This document shows, piece by piece, positions 40,566 to 49,889 of a DNA stretch of 64,000 nucleotides (position 1 is its first letter; each line of letters begins with the position of its first letter). The notes beneath the pieces are model-generated. The model was not told the origin of the DNA, searched no databases, and was given only the letters and a program-made list of their open reading frames with translations. This DNA is from Sulfuritalea sp. (GTDB lineage Bacteria; Pseudomonadota; Gammaproteobacteria; Burkholderiales; Rhodocyclaceae), in NCBI GenBank assembly GCA_030680805.1, contig JAUXUK010000047.1, positions 39,291 through 103,290 on the forward strand, written 5' to 3'. Made by a program: the position numbers and the translations under genes.

Positions 40566-41684
40566 CTATTTTGCGATGAGCCCCACGATGAAATCAACCT
40601 GCTCATTCGATAGATCAGGGTAGATCGGCAAACAAATCACCTGCTCTGCCACTTTCCTGGCCACCGGCAGGTTTGCATGCGCGGCCGACGGCATGCCGCG
40701 GTACATGGGGAAATCGCTGATCAATGGATAGAAGTATCGCCGCGCATGGATGCCGTTGTCCTGCATCAGCTGATACAGCGCATCGCGGCTCACTGGATAC
40801 TCCGGTTGCACCAGGATCGGGAAGTAGGCGTAGTTGGCGACTTTCTCGCCTGTGCTGGACAGGCAGCGGATTCCCTTGACTCCCGCAAGCGCTTTACGGT
40901 AACGGGCATCGATGAGTTTGCGCATTTGTATCGCTGCGTCGATGCCTTTGAGCTGCAGGAGGCCGAATGCGGCGTTGATCTCGCTCATCTTGCCATTGAT
41001 GCCGGGAGCAACCACGGTGACTTCATCCACGAAGCCGAAGTTCTTCAAATGATCGACATGCCTTTTGGTCTTGGCATCCGGACAGACGATGGCCCCACCC
41101 TCGAACGTGTTGAACACCTTGGTGGCGTGAAAACTCAGTACCGACAGATCACCGTGCATTGGCAGGCTGCCGTCACGGCCTTGCACGCCAAAGGCATGGG
41201 CGGCGTCGTAGATCACCTTCAAGCCATAGTTGTCGGCGATCTTCTGGATGCGCTCGACGTCGCAGGGATGTCCGTAGCAGTGCACCGGCAGGATGGCCGT
41301 GGTTTGCGGCGTGATGGCGGCCTCGATCCTTGCCGGGTCGAGATTGAGCGTGACCGGGTCGATATCCACGAACACCGGCTTGATGCCGTTCCACAGCAAG
41401 GAGTGGGCAGTGGCAACGAAGGAATAGGGCGTAGTAATGACCTCGCCCGTGATGCGCAAGGCCTGGAGTGCGGTAACCAGCGCGAGGGTGCCGTTGGTGA
41501 ACAGGGCAAGGTGCTTGACGCCCAGGTAGTCGCACAGCGCCTGTTCGAATTGCGCGTGAAACGGGCCGCTGTTGGTCAGCCATTTGTTTTCCCAGATTTG
41601 CTCCAGGTAGGGGATGAACTCCTCCAGGGGCGGCAACAGGGGTTGCGTCACATAGATCGGTGCGGGTTTCCTGGGGTCGGTCAT
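40566..41684 (-). CDS. DegT/DnrJ/EryC1/StrS sugar aminotransferase
   Basis: The 372-residue PLP enzyme has the family opening VTQPLLPPLEEFIPYLEQIWENKWLTNSGP, the PLP pocket (NGTLALVTALQAL, EVITTPYSFVATAHS, VIYDAAHAFG) and the Schiff-base lysine Lys189 in SFHATKVFNTFEGGA. These enzymes aminate NDP-ketosugars. The motif resembles FdtB/VioA-type aminotransferases making dTDP-3- or 4-amino-dideoxy sugars. No NDP-sugar dehydratase or isomerase is in the window, so the keto-sugar must be made elsewhere. It is the first gene of the nine-gene operon. Confidence 0.88.
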   Translation of the reverse strand: MTDPRKPAPIYVTQPLLPPLEEFIPYLEQIWENKWLTNSGPFHAQFEQALCDYLGVKHLALFTNGTLALVTALQALRITGEVITTPYSFVATAHSLLWNGIKPVFVDIDPVTLNLDPARIEAAITPQTTAILPVHCYGHPCDVERIQKIADNYGLKVIYDAAHAFGVQGRDGSLPMHGDLSVLSFHATKVFNTFEGGAIVCPDAKTKRHVDHLKNFGFVDEVTVVAPGINGKMSEINAAFGLLQLKGIDAAIQMRKLIDARYRKALAGVKGIRCLSSTGEKVANYAYFPILVQPEYPVSRDALYQLMQDNGIHARRYFYPLISDFPMYRGMPSAAHANLPVARKVAEQVICLPIYPDLSNEQVDFIVGLIAK

Positions 41685-41699
41685 TTGGCTGGTTCCGAT

Positions 41700-41750
41700 G
41701 TCGGCACGCATGATGGAACTCGTGCCGACAATTTATCCTGTTTCAGGATA
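41700..41750. promoter_or_regulatory. Two inverted repeats upstream of the glycan operon
   Basis: GTCGGCACG (41700-41708) and CGTGCCGAC (41721-41729) form a perfect 9-bp inverted repeat with a 12-base centre. TATCCTG (41734-41740) and CAGGATA (41744-41750) form a second perfect 7-bp repeat with a TTT loop. Both lie in the 125-base gap before the aminotransferase and could be operator sites or leader stem-loops. I see no clear sigma-54 or sigma-28 promoter here. Confidence 0.55.
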
Positions 41751-41809
41751 CGAGAAACGACGAAATAGCCCCACAACGGGCCGGTTCAGACCCGATTTCG
41801 CCCCGGACT

Positions 41810-43033
41810 TCAGGCCGCTGTGGCCAGTCGCCTCGCCTCGAGGCTGCGTTCGTCGATCGGCAGGTGGATCAGGGCCGAGAGGACGCCGAGCAGGATGCAG
41901 ATGCCCCACACCGCGTCATAGGCGCCGGTGGCGTCGAACAACTTGCCGCCGAGCCAGACGCCGAGGAAGCTGCCGACCTGATGGCTGAAGAACACCAGCC
42001 CTGACAGCATGCCCAGAAAACGCACGCCGAACACCTGGGCGACGATGGCGTTGGTCAGCGGCACCGTGGACAGCCACAGCAGGCCCATGGCCGCCGAGAA
42101 CAGGTAGACGCTGGCGGGCGAGAGCGGCATCCAGAGGAACAGGCTGATGACCACGCTGCGCGCGGCATAGATGCCGGCCAGCACATGGCGCTTGGGCAGG
42201 CGATTGCCGAGGTGGCCGGCGCTGTAGCTGCCGAACACGTTGACCAGGCCGATCAGCGCCAGCGCCGTCATGCCCACTTCGGCGCCCATGCCCTTGTCGA
42301 TCAGGTAGGTGGGGAAATGCACGCCGATGAACACCACCTGGAAGCCGCAAACGAAATAGCCGGCGATCAGCAGCACAAAACTTTTCTCGCGCATGGCTTC
42401 GCCGAGCGCTTCGCGCGCCGTCTGGCCGATGCCCGAGGCGCCGGCCACCAGCCCCTTGGTCAGAGCGCCGCCGAGCGGAATGATGAGGAAGGCGCCGGCG
42501 GCGAACACCAGCAGCGTACCGAACCAGCCCAGCCCGCCGATCAGGCCGGAGGCCACCGGGATCATCAGGAACTGGCCGAAGGAGCCGGCAGCGGCCACCA
42601 CGCCCATCGCCCAGCCGCGCTTGGCATCGGGCACCAGCTTGCCCATCGCGGCGAATACCACGCTGTAGGTGCAGCCGCTTTGCGCCGCGCCAATCATCAG
42701 GCCGGCCGTCGCGGCCAGCCCGGTTCCGGTGGCGGCGTAGGCCATGCCGATCAACCCAAGCGCATACAGGAGGCTGGCGCCCCACAGTACGCGGCGCGCG
42801 CCATAGCGGTCGGCCAGCCAGCCGGCAAAGGGCTGTGTCGCGCCCCACATCAGGTTCTGCAGCGCCAGGGCGAAGGAAAATACTTCGCGGCTCCATTGGT
42901 GCTCCATGCTCATCGGCGTCAGGAACAGGCCGAAGGTATGGCGGATGCCCATTGCGACGCAGACGATCAGCGCCGCGTAGACGAGCACGGTCGATAGCGG
43001 GCGTTGCGCAATCGAGGCGGCGGGACTTGTCAT
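41810..43033 (-). CDS. MFS transporter (OFA/monocarboxylate-like)
   Basis: The 407-residue protein has twelve hydrophobic segments in two halves and the MFS loop motif (GWLADRYGARRVLWG between helices 2 and 3). The first helix region VYAALIVCVAMGIRHTFGLFLTPMS and SREVFSFALALQNLMWGATQPFAGWLADRYG are typical of OFA/oxalate-formate-type MFS members. Substrate cannot be deduced. The ATG at 43033 starts just before the first helix; longer in-frame starts overlap greB. It diverges from greB with a 43-base gap. It is separate from the glycan operon, with 125 bases between them. Confidence 0.82.
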   Translation of the reverse strand: MTSPAASIAQRPLSTVLVYAALIVCVAMGIRHTFGLFLTPMSMEHQWSREVFSFALALQNLMWGATQPFAGWLADRYGARRVLWGASLLYALGLIGMAYAATGTGLAATAGLMIGAAQSGCTYSVVFAAMGKLVPDAKRGWAMGVVAAAGSFGQFLMIPVASGLIGGLGWFGTLLVFAAGAFLIIPLGGALTKGLVAGASGIGQTAREALGEAMREKSFVLLIAGYFVCGFQVVFIGVHFPTYLIDKGMGAEVGMTALALIGLVNVFGSYSAGHLGNRLPKRHVLAGIYAARSVVISLFLWMPLSPASVYLFSAAMGLLWLSTVPLTNAIVAQVFGVRFLGMLSGLVFFSHQVGSFLGVWLGGKLFDATGAYDAVWGICILLGVLSALIHLPIDERSLEARRLATAA

Positions 43034-43076
43034 GGCTGGAATGCTACCATTTTGGTTTGTGCAACATTTCCATGTC

Positions 43077-43658
43077 ATGAACAAGGCTTTTGTCAAGGAA
43101 TCGGACGATTCGGACGAGGACGAGGCGCCTGACGCCGGCCCGCGAAGCGGCATCCCCGGCGCGCAAGGCGCGCGCCTGCCGGACGGCACCAGGAACTACA
43201 TGACGGTGCGCGGTCATGCGCAGATTCGCGTCGAATTCGAGCACCTGGTCAAGGTCGAGCGCCCGGAGATCGTGAAGGTGGTGTCGTGGGCGGCCGGCAA
43301 TGGCGACCGCTCGGAAAACGGCGACTACATATACGGCAAGAAGCGCCTGCGCGAGATCGACCGGCGCATCCGCTTCCTGACCAAGCGGCTGGAGTCGGCG
43401 GTGATCGTCGATCCGGCCGACCAGCGGAATTGCGACCAGGTATTTTTCGCCGCCACCGTCACCGTGTGCGATGCCGATGGCGCCGAAGCGACCTACCAGA
43501 TCGTCGGCATCGACGAGGCGAACGCGGTGGAAGGCCGTATCAGCTGGATTTCGCCGCTGGCGCGCGCCCTGCTCAAGGCGCGCGAAGGCGACACGGTGCG
43601 CTTCGACAGTCCCGGCGGGCTGCGCGAACTCGATATCGTCGAAGTCCGTTACGAGTGA
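43077..43658 (+). CDS. greB: GreB transcript cleavage factor
   Basis: The 193-residue protein rescues backtracked RNA polymerase. After an acidic 35-residue extension (SDDSDEDEAPDAGP) comes the coiled-coil with the catalytic tip NGDRSENGDYIYGKKRLREIDRRIRFL and the C-terminal FKBP-like domain (YQIVGIDEANAVEGRISWISPLARALL). The ATG at 43077 is preferred over one 45 bases upstream whose extra residues are not GreB-like. It ends one base from the converging ctaA stop, so no room remains for separate terminators. Confidence 0.93.
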   Translation: MNKAFVKESDDSDEDEAPDAGPRSGIPGAQGARLPDGTRNYMTVRGHAQIRVEFEHLVKVERPEIVKVVSWAAGNGDRSENGDYIYGKKRLREIDRRIRFLTKRLESAVIVDPADQRNCDQVFFAATVTVCDADGAEATYQIVGIDEANAVEGRISWISPLARALLKAREGDTVRFDSPGGLRELDIVEVRYE

Positions 43659-43659
43659 A

Positions 43660-44688
43660 TCAGGCGCGCCTTATCGCGTGGTTGGCCCAGATCAGCAGCC
43701 CGAACAACACCATCGCCCCGGCCTGATGCGTGGCCGCAAGGGCCACCGGCACCTGCAGCAGCAACGTGGCGATGCCTAGAACCACCTGCACCGCCAGCCA
43801 GAGGGTCAGAGCCACGGCGGGCGTTCGCGCGTCGGGGAATTCATTCCAGAGGCGCCACGAATACCATGGAATCAGGCCCATCAGCGCCCAGGCGAGCAGG
43901 CGGTGATCGAACTGCACCAGGGCCATGTTGGTGAAGAAGTTCAGCCACCACGGCTCGACCATGAAGCTTTCGGGCGGCAGGAAGTGGCCGTTCATCAGCG
44001 GAAAGGTGTTGTAGGCCAGGCCGGCGCGGATGCCGGCGACCAGCGCGCCCGACAGCACCATGATGAAGACCAGCGCCACCAGCCAGTTGCCGAGGCGATG
44101 GGTAAAAGTCGGCGCTGGCGACACGGCGAATTTCGCGGTGCGCGGCTGCAGCATGCCCAGCCCGGTCCAGAACATCAGGCCGAAAAGTACGAACGCCAGG
44201 CCCAAGTGCGCGGCCAGCCGGTATTGCGACACGCGCGGATCGTCCACCAGCCCGCTTTTGACCATGTACCAGCCCATGGCGCCCTGCAGGCCGCCGAGGA
44301 TGAAGAAGCCGAACACCTTGGCTGCCAGCGCGCCCTTGAGGTAGCCGCGGGCGAGGAAGAACAGGTAAGGCAGCAGGAAGACCACGCCGATCAGGCGCCC
44401 GGAAAGCCGGTGTGCCCATTCCCACCAGAAGATGAACTGGAAGCCGTCGAGCGTCATGTCGTGGTTGCGCTTGATGAACTCCGGCGTCTGCTGGTACTTG
44501 GCGAAGAGTTCCAGCCAGTCGGCGTGGGAAAGCGGCGGCAGGGCGCCGACCAGCGGCTTCCATTCGACGATGGAAAGACCGGAGTGCGTCAGGCGCGTCA
44601 CGCCGCCGACCACCATCGTCAGGAAAACCATGGCGCAGCAGGCGAACAGCCACCATGCCACGGCGCGTTGCGAGTTATTTGTATTCAT
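43660..44688 (-). CDS. ctaA: Heme A synthase (CtaA/COX15)
   Basis: The 342-residue membrane protein converts heme O to heme A for aa3-type oxidase. It has about eight membrane helices with the family motif [18 protein letters not shown] and the four heme-binding histidines in [31 protein letters not shown] and ATHQAGAM. The loop between the two halves contains an in-frame copy of the ~26-bp genome repeat (44104-44130, read FAVSPAPTF). It overlaps the moaC stop region by four bases. This implies an aerobic, aa3-oxidase organism. Confidence 0.95.
   Translation of the reverse strand: MNTNNSQRAVAWWLFACCAMVFLTMVVGGVTRLTHSGLSIVEWKPLVGALPPLSHADWLELFAKYQQTPEFIKRNHDMTLDGFQFIFWWEWAHRLSGRLIGVVFLLPYLFFLARGYLKGALAAKVFGFFILGGLQGAMGWYMVKSGLVDDPRVSQYRLAAHLGLAFVLFGLMFWTGLGMLQPRTAKFAVSPAPTFTHRLGNWLVALVFIMVLSGALVAGIRAGLAYNTFPLMNGHFLPPESFMVEPWWLNFFTNMALVQFDHRLLAWALMGLIPWYSWRLWNEFPDARTPAVALTLWLAVQVVLGIATLLLQVPVALAATHQAGAMVLFGLLIWANHAIRRA
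44104..44130 (+). repeat. ~26-bp dispersed repeat, copy inside ctaA
   Basis: AAAAGTCGGCGCTGGCGACA then CGGCGAA; read in frame on the - strand as FAVSPAPTF in the loop between the two four-helix halves of CtaA, almost the same peptide as in FleR. Confidence 0.85.
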
Positions 44689-45209
44689 CTGCGGTCCGTA
44701 TCTGCCAGCCAATGTCCCGATTTGCCGCCGGCCTTTTCCAGCAGGCGGATGTCTTCAATGATCATGCCGCGATCGGCGGCCTTGCACATGTCGTAGATGG
44801 TCAGCAGGCCGACCGAAACCGCGGTCAGCGCTTCCATTTCGACGCCGGTGCGGCCGAAGGTTTCCGCCGTCACCTCCAGTGTCACGCGATGGCGGCGGGC
44901 GTCGAGCGTGAATTCGGCGACGACGCGGGTCAGCGCGAGCGGATGGCACAGGGGGATCAGTTCGGCGGTGCGCTTGCTGGCCTGGATCGCGGCGATGCGC
45001 GCGATGCCGAGCACGTCGCCCTTTTTTGCCGAGCCACCCTTGATCAGCGCGAAGGTGGCCGGGGCCATGCGGATATGGCCTTCGGCCCGGGCGATGCGGG
45101 TGGTTTCGGCCTTGGCGCCGACGTCGACCATGTGGGCCTGGCCGGCGGCATCGAAGTGGGTCAGAGGCGCGGCGGGGCGCTTGGCCGCTGGTTTGCGGGG
45201 TGGATTCAT
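44685..45209 (-). CDS. moaC: MoaC cyclic pyranopterin monophosphate synthase
   Basis: The 174-residue enzyme makes cPMP in molybdenum cofactor synthesis, needed by the NasA nitrate reductase later in the window. Motifs are clear: [54 protein letters not shown], and [22 protein letters not shown], with Lys and Asp catalytic residues in the last region ([12 protein letters not shown]). The ATG at 45209 precedes the conserved part. It is divergent from bepA with 48 bases between. Confidence 0.95.
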   Translation of the reverse strand: MNPPRKPAAKRPAAPLTHFDAAGQAHMVDVGAKAETTRIARAEGHIRMAPATFALIKGGSAKKGDVLGIARIAAIQASKRTAELIPLCHPLALTRVVAEFTLDARRHRVTLEVTAETFGRTGVEMEALTAVSVGLLTIYDMCKAADRGMIIEDIRLLEKAGGKSGHWLADTDRR

Positions 45210-45241
45210 GAAATACCCTGTCACAACTCGTTTCTATGGAG

Positions 45242-45256
45242 CCGCTATCATAGCGG
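45242..45256. promoter_or_regulatory. Palindrome between moaC and bepA
   Basis: CCGCTATCATAGCGG is a perfect 6-bp inverted repeat with a 3-base centre, one base before the bepA ATG and where its ribosome site should be. It could be an operator for the divergent pair or a hairpin masking bepA translation. Confidence 0.5.
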
Positions 45257-45257
45257 T

Positions 45258-46715
45258 ATGAAACAGCATCCGCTCAGCCGCGCTCTGGTCCTTGCTTTCG
45301 GCCTCTTTTCGGCCCCCCCCCTGTCGGTGGCCGAAGGCCTGCCCGATCTGGGGGAAGCGGCACAGACGGAATTCTCGCCGGCGATGGAACGCCGCATCGG
45401 CGAATCGGTGATGCTCGAGATTCGCCGCGACCCAGCCTGGCTGGATGATCCCGAGGTCAACAGCTACCTTGGCCGGCTGGGCAATCGGCTGTCCTCGCAG
45501 AGCGAGGAACAGCGGCAGGAATTCGAGTTCTTTGCACTGCGCGATTCCACGCTCAATGCCTTTGCCATGCCTGGCGGCTATATCGGCGTGCATACCGGGC
45601 TGATCCTCGCCGCAGCCTCCGAGTCAGAACTCGCGTCGGTGCTGGCGCACGAAATCTCGCACGTCACGCAACGCCACCTGGCACGCCTGATCAACAAGTC
45701 GGGGCAGGGGCAGGTGACCAGCCTGCTGGCGCTGGCGGTGGCGATCCTTGCCGCGCGCAGCAATCCCGATGTTGCCGTGGGCGCGGCCATGGCCGGGCAG
45801 GGCGCGGCGATCCAGAACCAGTTGAATTACACGCGGGATTTCGAGCGCGAGGCGGATCGCGTTGGTCTCGGTCTGCTTGAGCGGTCGGGTTTCGACATTC
45901 GCGGCATGAGCGGTTTCTTCGAGCGCCTGCAGAAGTTCGGCCGCCTCTATGAAAACAATGCTCCCGGCTATTTGCGCACCCACCCGTTGACCACCGAACG
46001 TCTGTCCGACATGGGCAACCGGATACAGGGGCGGCCCTACAAGCAGGTGGCGGATTCGCTCGAGTTCCAGCTGGTGCGCGCCAAGCTGCGCGCGCAGGAA
46101 GGCACGCCGCGCGATGCGGTGACGGAGTTCGAAACACGGCTGCGGGATCGCAGCTTTGCCGGCAGTGAAGCGGCCATGCGTTACGGGCTGGCCCAGGCTC
46201 GCATGCGCGAAGGCAACGCCGCCGCGGCTGAGAGGGAGTTGAGCGAGCTGCGTCGCCTCAAGGCCGTGTCGCCGATGGTCGAGACCTTTGCCGCACAATT
46301 GCGCGTGAAGCAAGGCGACGCTCCCGGCGCGGTGAATATTCTGCGCGCGGCGCATTTGCGGTTTCCCCAGGAGCGCGCGGTTACCTACGGTCTGGTCGAA
46401 TCACTGCTGGAAGCCCGCTCGCCGTCGGACGCAATCAAGGTCACCGAAGACGACCTGTTGAGCTACCCCTCGGATGCGAAGATGCACGGCCTGCAGGCCA
46501 GAACCTATGCCCTGCTGGGCAAGCGCCTGCAGCAGCATCGCGCGCAGGCTGAAGCCTATGCCCTGCTGGGCCAGGTACCTGCCGCGGTCGAACAACTTGA
46601 GCTGGCGCAGAAATCCGGCGACGGGAACTTCTACGAACAATCGCAAGTGGATGCGCGGCTGCGGGAAATGAAGAAGCGCATGGCCGACGAGGCGAAGCAG
46701 GCAAAACAGAAATAG
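45258..46715 (+). CDS. bepA: BepA/YfgC-type M48 periplasmic peptidase-chaperone
   Basis: The 485-residue protein has a signal peptide ([19 protein letters not shown]), an M48 zinc peptidase domain with HEISH at residues 131-135 ([17 protein letters not shown]) and the third ligand region [15 protein letters not shown], and a C-terminal TPR half (~310-480). BepA degrades or helps fold outer-membrane proteins such as LptD. The ATG at 45258 follows directly after a palindrome and no good ribosome site is seen. The next gene begins 8 bases after its stop. Confidence 0.92.
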   Translation: MKQHPLSRALVLAFGLFSAPPLSVAEGLPDLGEAAQTEFSPAMERRIGESVMLEIRRDPAWLDDPEVNSYLGRLGNRLSSQSEEQRQEFEFFALRDSTLNAFAMPGGYIGVHTGLILAAASESELASVLAHEISHVTQRHLARLINKSGQGQVTSLLALAVAILAARSNPDVAVGAAMAGQGAAIQNQLNYTRDFEREADRVGLGLLERSGFDIRGMSGFFERLQKFGRLYENNAPGYLRTHPLTTERLSDMGNRIQGRPYKQVADSLEFQLVRAKLRAQEGTPRDAVTEFETRLRDRSFAGSEAAMRYGLAQARMREGNAAAAERELSELRRLKAVSPMVETFAAQLRVKQGDAPGAVNILRAAHLRFPQERAVTYGLVESLLEARSPSDAIKVTEDDLLSYPSDAKMHGLQARTYALLGKRLQQHRAQAEAYALLGQVPAAVEQLELAQKSGDGNFYEQSQVDARLREMKKRMADEAKQAKQK

Positions 46716-46723
46716 GCGCTGAC

Positions 46724-47563
46724 ATGAAAGCTTCCAAACACGCTGGCGGAACCACTGATCACGCGCCGGCAACGCCGCTGGTACATCTCGACAGCGAGCC
46801 TTACTACCACGCCACCGGCGATGAGCTTGAGGTATTCACCGCCGCCGCCGCGAGCCGCCTGCCGGTGATGCTGAAAGGCCCCACCGGCTGCGGCAAGACA
46901 CGTTTCGTCGAGCACATGGCCTGGCGCCTGAAGCGGCCGCTGGTGACGGTGGCCTGCCACGACGACCTGACCACGTCAGACCTGGTCGGGCGCTACCTGA
47001 TCGTCGGCGACGAAACCGTCTGGATGGACGGGCCGCTTACGGCGGCGGTGCGCGCCGGCGCCATCTGCTACCTCGACGAAATCGTCGAAGCGCGCAAGGA
47101 CACCACCGTGGTGATCCATCCGCTGACCGATTCGCGCCGCGCGCTGCCGGTCGAAAAGCGCGGCGAGTACATCGACGCGCCGCCCGACTTCATGCTGGTC
47201 ATTTCCTACAATCCCGGCTACCAGAGCGTGCTGAAGGAGATGAAGCCGAGCACGCGGCAACGCTTTGTCGCGCTGGATTTCGACTATCCGGAAGCCGACG
47301 TTGAAGCGCGCATCGTCGCCCATGAAGGCGGCGTCGATGCCGACACGGCGAAGAGGCTGGTCAAGCTCGGTGGTCTGACGCGCAAGCTCAAAGGCGCCGG
47401 GCTCGACGAAGGCGCCGGCACCCGCCTGCTGGTGCACGCCGCGCAACTGATCGCCAGCGGCATGGCGCCGGCAATCGCCTGTACTGCGGCGATCGCCCGC
47501 CCGCTGGCCGATGAAACCGATACGCGCGACGCGCTGGACGACCTCATAGCAGCCGTGTTCTGA
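46724..47563 (+). CDS. MoxR-type AAA+ ATPase (CbbQ/NorQ/NirQ family)
   Basis: The 279-residue ATPase has Walker A GPTGCGKT (52-59), Walker [29 protein letters not shown] and the family's [19 protein letters not shown]. CbbQ/NorQ proteins work with a VWA partner to activate RuBisCO or nitric oxide reductase. Its partner is the next gene. Neither RuBisCO nor norCB is in the window, so the target is unknown. It follows bepA by 8 bases and may be co-transcribed with it. Confidence 0.87.
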   Translation: MKASKHAGGTTDHAPATPLVHLDSEPYYHATGDELEVFTAAAASRLPVMLKGPTGCGKTRFVEHMAWRLKRPLVTVACHDDLTTSDLVGRYLIVGDETVWMDGPLTAAVRAGAICYLDEIVEARKDTTVVIHPLTDSRRALPVEKRGEYIDAPPDFMLVISYNPGYQSVLKEMKPSTRQRFVALDFDYPEADVEARIVAHEGGVDADTAKRLVKLGGLTRKLKGAGLDEGAGTRLLVHAAQLIASGMAPAIACTAAIARPLADETDTRDALDDLIAAVF

Positions 47564-47583
47564 ACCCAAGCCAGGAAAATGGC

Positions 47584-47702
47584 TTCACCGCAGAGGCGCT
47601 GAGGCGCAGAGAAAGGCGACGCAGAGAAATGCGAAACCGGCGAAATGAGGGGCTTGTGATTTTCTCTGCGAATCCTCCGCGCCTCTGCGCCTCCGCGGTG
47701 AA
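47584..47702. repeat. Long inverted repeat between the ATPase and VWA genes
   Basis: Two 28-base arms, 47584-47611 (begins TTCACCGCAGAGGCGC) and 47675-47702 (ends CTCCGCGGTGAA), are inverted and match at about 25 of 28 positions, enclosing 63 bases. The arms resemble a class of 'CGCAGAGGCGCAGAG' repeats common between bacterial genes. It fills the 148-base gap and could form a cruciform or an RNA stem between the two partners. Confidence 0.85.
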
Positions 47703-47711
47703 CGCCTGAAA

Positions 47712-49778
47712 ATGAGCGAACGCAAGCTCTTCGCACACGAACTCGAAGAGCGGCTCGACGAACTGCTGCTGCTGTCCCTGCGCCAGCGCTCCGCCGCGGA
47801 GCCGGCCGCGCTGCTCGAAGCCCTGCCGCGCGAGCTGCAGGAGCGCGTGCTGCACTGGGCGGGGGTCGCGGCGCAAACCTCGGATGACCTCGGCTGGCTG
47901 ATTGCATCGCTGGCGGCTACGCAGGCGGCCAGTCTCGGTCCACAGCTGGACGACTGGGTGCGTGCCGGGCTCGATGCCTATGATCGCAGCGGCCTCGCCG
48001 CCACGCGCAAGGCCTTGAACGAGTTCACCGAAGCGAGCAAGGCCAGTGCGTTGCGTTCGCAGGACAGTGTTGCATTCGGCGCGATAGAGGGTCGCCTGTC
48101 GCGCTTCCTCCATGCGCTCGACGGACGGCCGCTGCGGCTGGTCAGCGGCCCCACGGCCTGGACCGACACCGAGACCCTGTGGTTGCCGGAACGGCTCGAC
48201 GCAGCGATCGATGCCGCGGGCAACCGCCGTCTCTACAAGGCCATGGCGGCGCTGCTCTGGGCGCAGACGCGCTTCGGTACCTTCAACATCGACCCTGAGC
48301 CGGAACTTGAACGGTGGCTTGCCCGGGATCAGGCGCTGGCCTGGCTCGCCGTGTTCGAAGCCATGCGTCTCGAAGCCTGCATCGCCGTCGAGCTGCCCGG
48401 CCTGGCGCAGGAGATGGCCGACCTGCGCGGCCCGTGGCCGGCGAATTTGACGGCAGCCGCCGCGACGCTTGCGCGGCCCGCCGCAACGGTGGCGGACAGC
48501 CTCGAATGCATGGCCGGAATCAGAAAACTCGGCGCTGGCGACACGCCGATTTTTCCGTACGTCGGCACGCTCGACCCTGTTGTCGCGCGTCGGGTCCGTG
48601 CGGCGCGCATCACGCGCGAGCTGGCCATCGTGCGCCGCGCCCTCAACGTGATCGCGGCGACAGATACCAAGGCCGGCGCCGCCGACAATTCCGACTACCC
48701 GCCGCTGGCGGCGGAGGGCGACATGCAGGTGCCCGACCCGCAGGCCGACCTGCTGGCGCTGCCGCCCGCGGCGCGCGAGGCGGCCAAGTCGCTGATGCAG
48801 GATCTCGGCGAGATTCCTCCCGAAGCCCTGCATCCGGCTGGGCCGGGCGCGTGGCAGCCGGTCGATGGCGTCGACGAGTCCATCGCGCCCGGCGTGACTA
48901 CCCAGCCCGACGCCTTCTATGACGAGTGGGATTACCGGCGCGGGTCGTGGCGTCACGGCTGGTGCCACCTGTATGAAATGAAGGCGCCGGTCGGCGACCA
49001 CGAATGGGTGGACGAAGTGCGCAGCCGCCACGCCCACCTGATCCGCAGCATCCGTCGCCGCTTCGAGGCCCTGCGCGGCGAAGACAAACCGCAGAAGCGC
49101 CAGTTCGACGGCGAGGAAATCGACCTCGACGCGCAGGTCGAGGCGCGCGCCGATCGCAAGAGCGGCAGCGAACCCTCGCCGCGCCTGTTCATCCATCGTC
49201 GCCGCATCGAGCGCTCGCTGGCCGTGATGTTCATGGTCGACATGAGCGGCTCGACCAAGGGCTGGGTCAATGACGCCGAGCGCGAATCGCTGGTGCTGCT
49301 GTGCGAGGCGATCGAGGCGCTGGGCGACAGCTACGCCATCTACGGCTTTTCCGGCTGGACGCGCACACATTGCGATATTTATCCGGTGAAGCGCTTTGCC
49401 GACCGCTACGACGCCGCCACTCGCCAGCGCATCGCCGGCATCGAGGCCAGGGACTACACGCGCATGGGCGTCGCGGTGCGCCACCTTTCCGGCCTGCTGG
49501 TGCGCCAGAACACGCGGCACAAGCTGCTGGTTACGCTGTCCGATGGACGGCCCGACGACTACGGCGACGAGTACCGCGGCCGCTACGGCATCGAGGACAC
49601 CCGCCGCGCCCTGCTCGAAGCGCGCGAAAAGGGCATCCGCAGCTACTGCGTCACCATCGACCGTCACGGTGCCGACTATCTGCCGCAGCTCTACGGCCCG
49701 GCGCATTATTCGGTGATCGACGACGCGAAGAAGCTGCCGCAAAAAATTGCGGAGATCTACCGCAAGCTGACCGGCTAG
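47712..49778 (+). CDS. VWA-domain protein (CbbO/NorD family)
   Basis: The 688-residue protein is helical over its first ~480 residues and ends in a von Willebrand A domain with the metal site DMSGS (Asp510-Ser514) in VMFMVDMSGSTKGWV, then TLSDGRPDDYGDEY. CbbO/NorD proteins bring the CbbQ/NorQ ATPase to its client through such a domain. The variable region contains an in-frame copy of the ~26-bp repeat (48524-48550, KLGAGDTPIF). No ribosome site stronger than AACGCC is visible before the ATG. Confidence 0.87.
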   Translation: MSERKLFAHELEERLDELLLLSLRQRSAAEPAALLEALPRELQERVLHWAGVAAQTSDDLGWLIASLAATQAASLGPQLDDWVRAGLDAYDRSGLAATRKALNEFTEASKASALRSQDSVAFGAIEGRLSRFLHALDGRPLRLVSGPTAWTDTETLWLPERLDAAIDAAGNRRLYKAMAALLWAQTRFGTFNIDPEPELERWLARDQALAWLAVFEAMRLEACIAVELPGLAQEMADLRGPWPANLTAAAATLARPAATVADSLECMAGIRKLGAGDTPIFPYVGTLDPVVARRVRAARITRELAIVRRALNVIAATDTKAGAADNSDYPPLAAEGDMQVPDPQADLLALPPAAREAAKSLMQDLGEIPPEALHPAGPGAWQPVDGVDESIAPGVTTQPDAFYDEWDYRRGSWRHGWCHLYEMKAPVGDHEWVDEVRSRHAHLIRSIRRRFEALRGEDKPQKRQFDGEEIDLDAQVEARADRKSGSEPSPRLFIHRRRIERSLAVMFMVDMSGSTKGWVNDAERESLVLLCEAIEALGDSYAIYGFSGWTRTHCDIYPVKRFADRYDAATRQRIAGIEARDYTRMGVAVRHLSGLLVRQNTRHKLLVTLSDGRPDDYGDEYRGRYGIEDTRRALLEAREKGIRSYCVTIDRHGADYLPQLYGPAHYSVIDDAKKLPQKIAEIYRKLTG
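48524..48550 (+). repeat. ~26-bp dispersed repeat, copy inside the VWA gene
   Basis: AAAACTCGGCGCTGGCGACA then CGCCGAT, translated KLGAGDTPIF. It shows more changes than other copies, consistent with an older insertion adapting to the protein. Confidence 0.7.
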
Positions 49779-49889
49779 CTTCGGGGCGTCGTCAGCGCAG
49801 ACTTTCAGGGCCGATCGGCGCTAAACTAAAAGGAGTCTGACCGCTGTCAGAAGATCAGCACCACCCACCGAAGCCAAGGAGAAACCAGA

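Noticed and set aside
47544..49742. 732-codon open frame on the - strand opposite the VWA gene
   Set aside because: Shadow of the CbbO/NorD-type gene; no motifs and no ribosome site.
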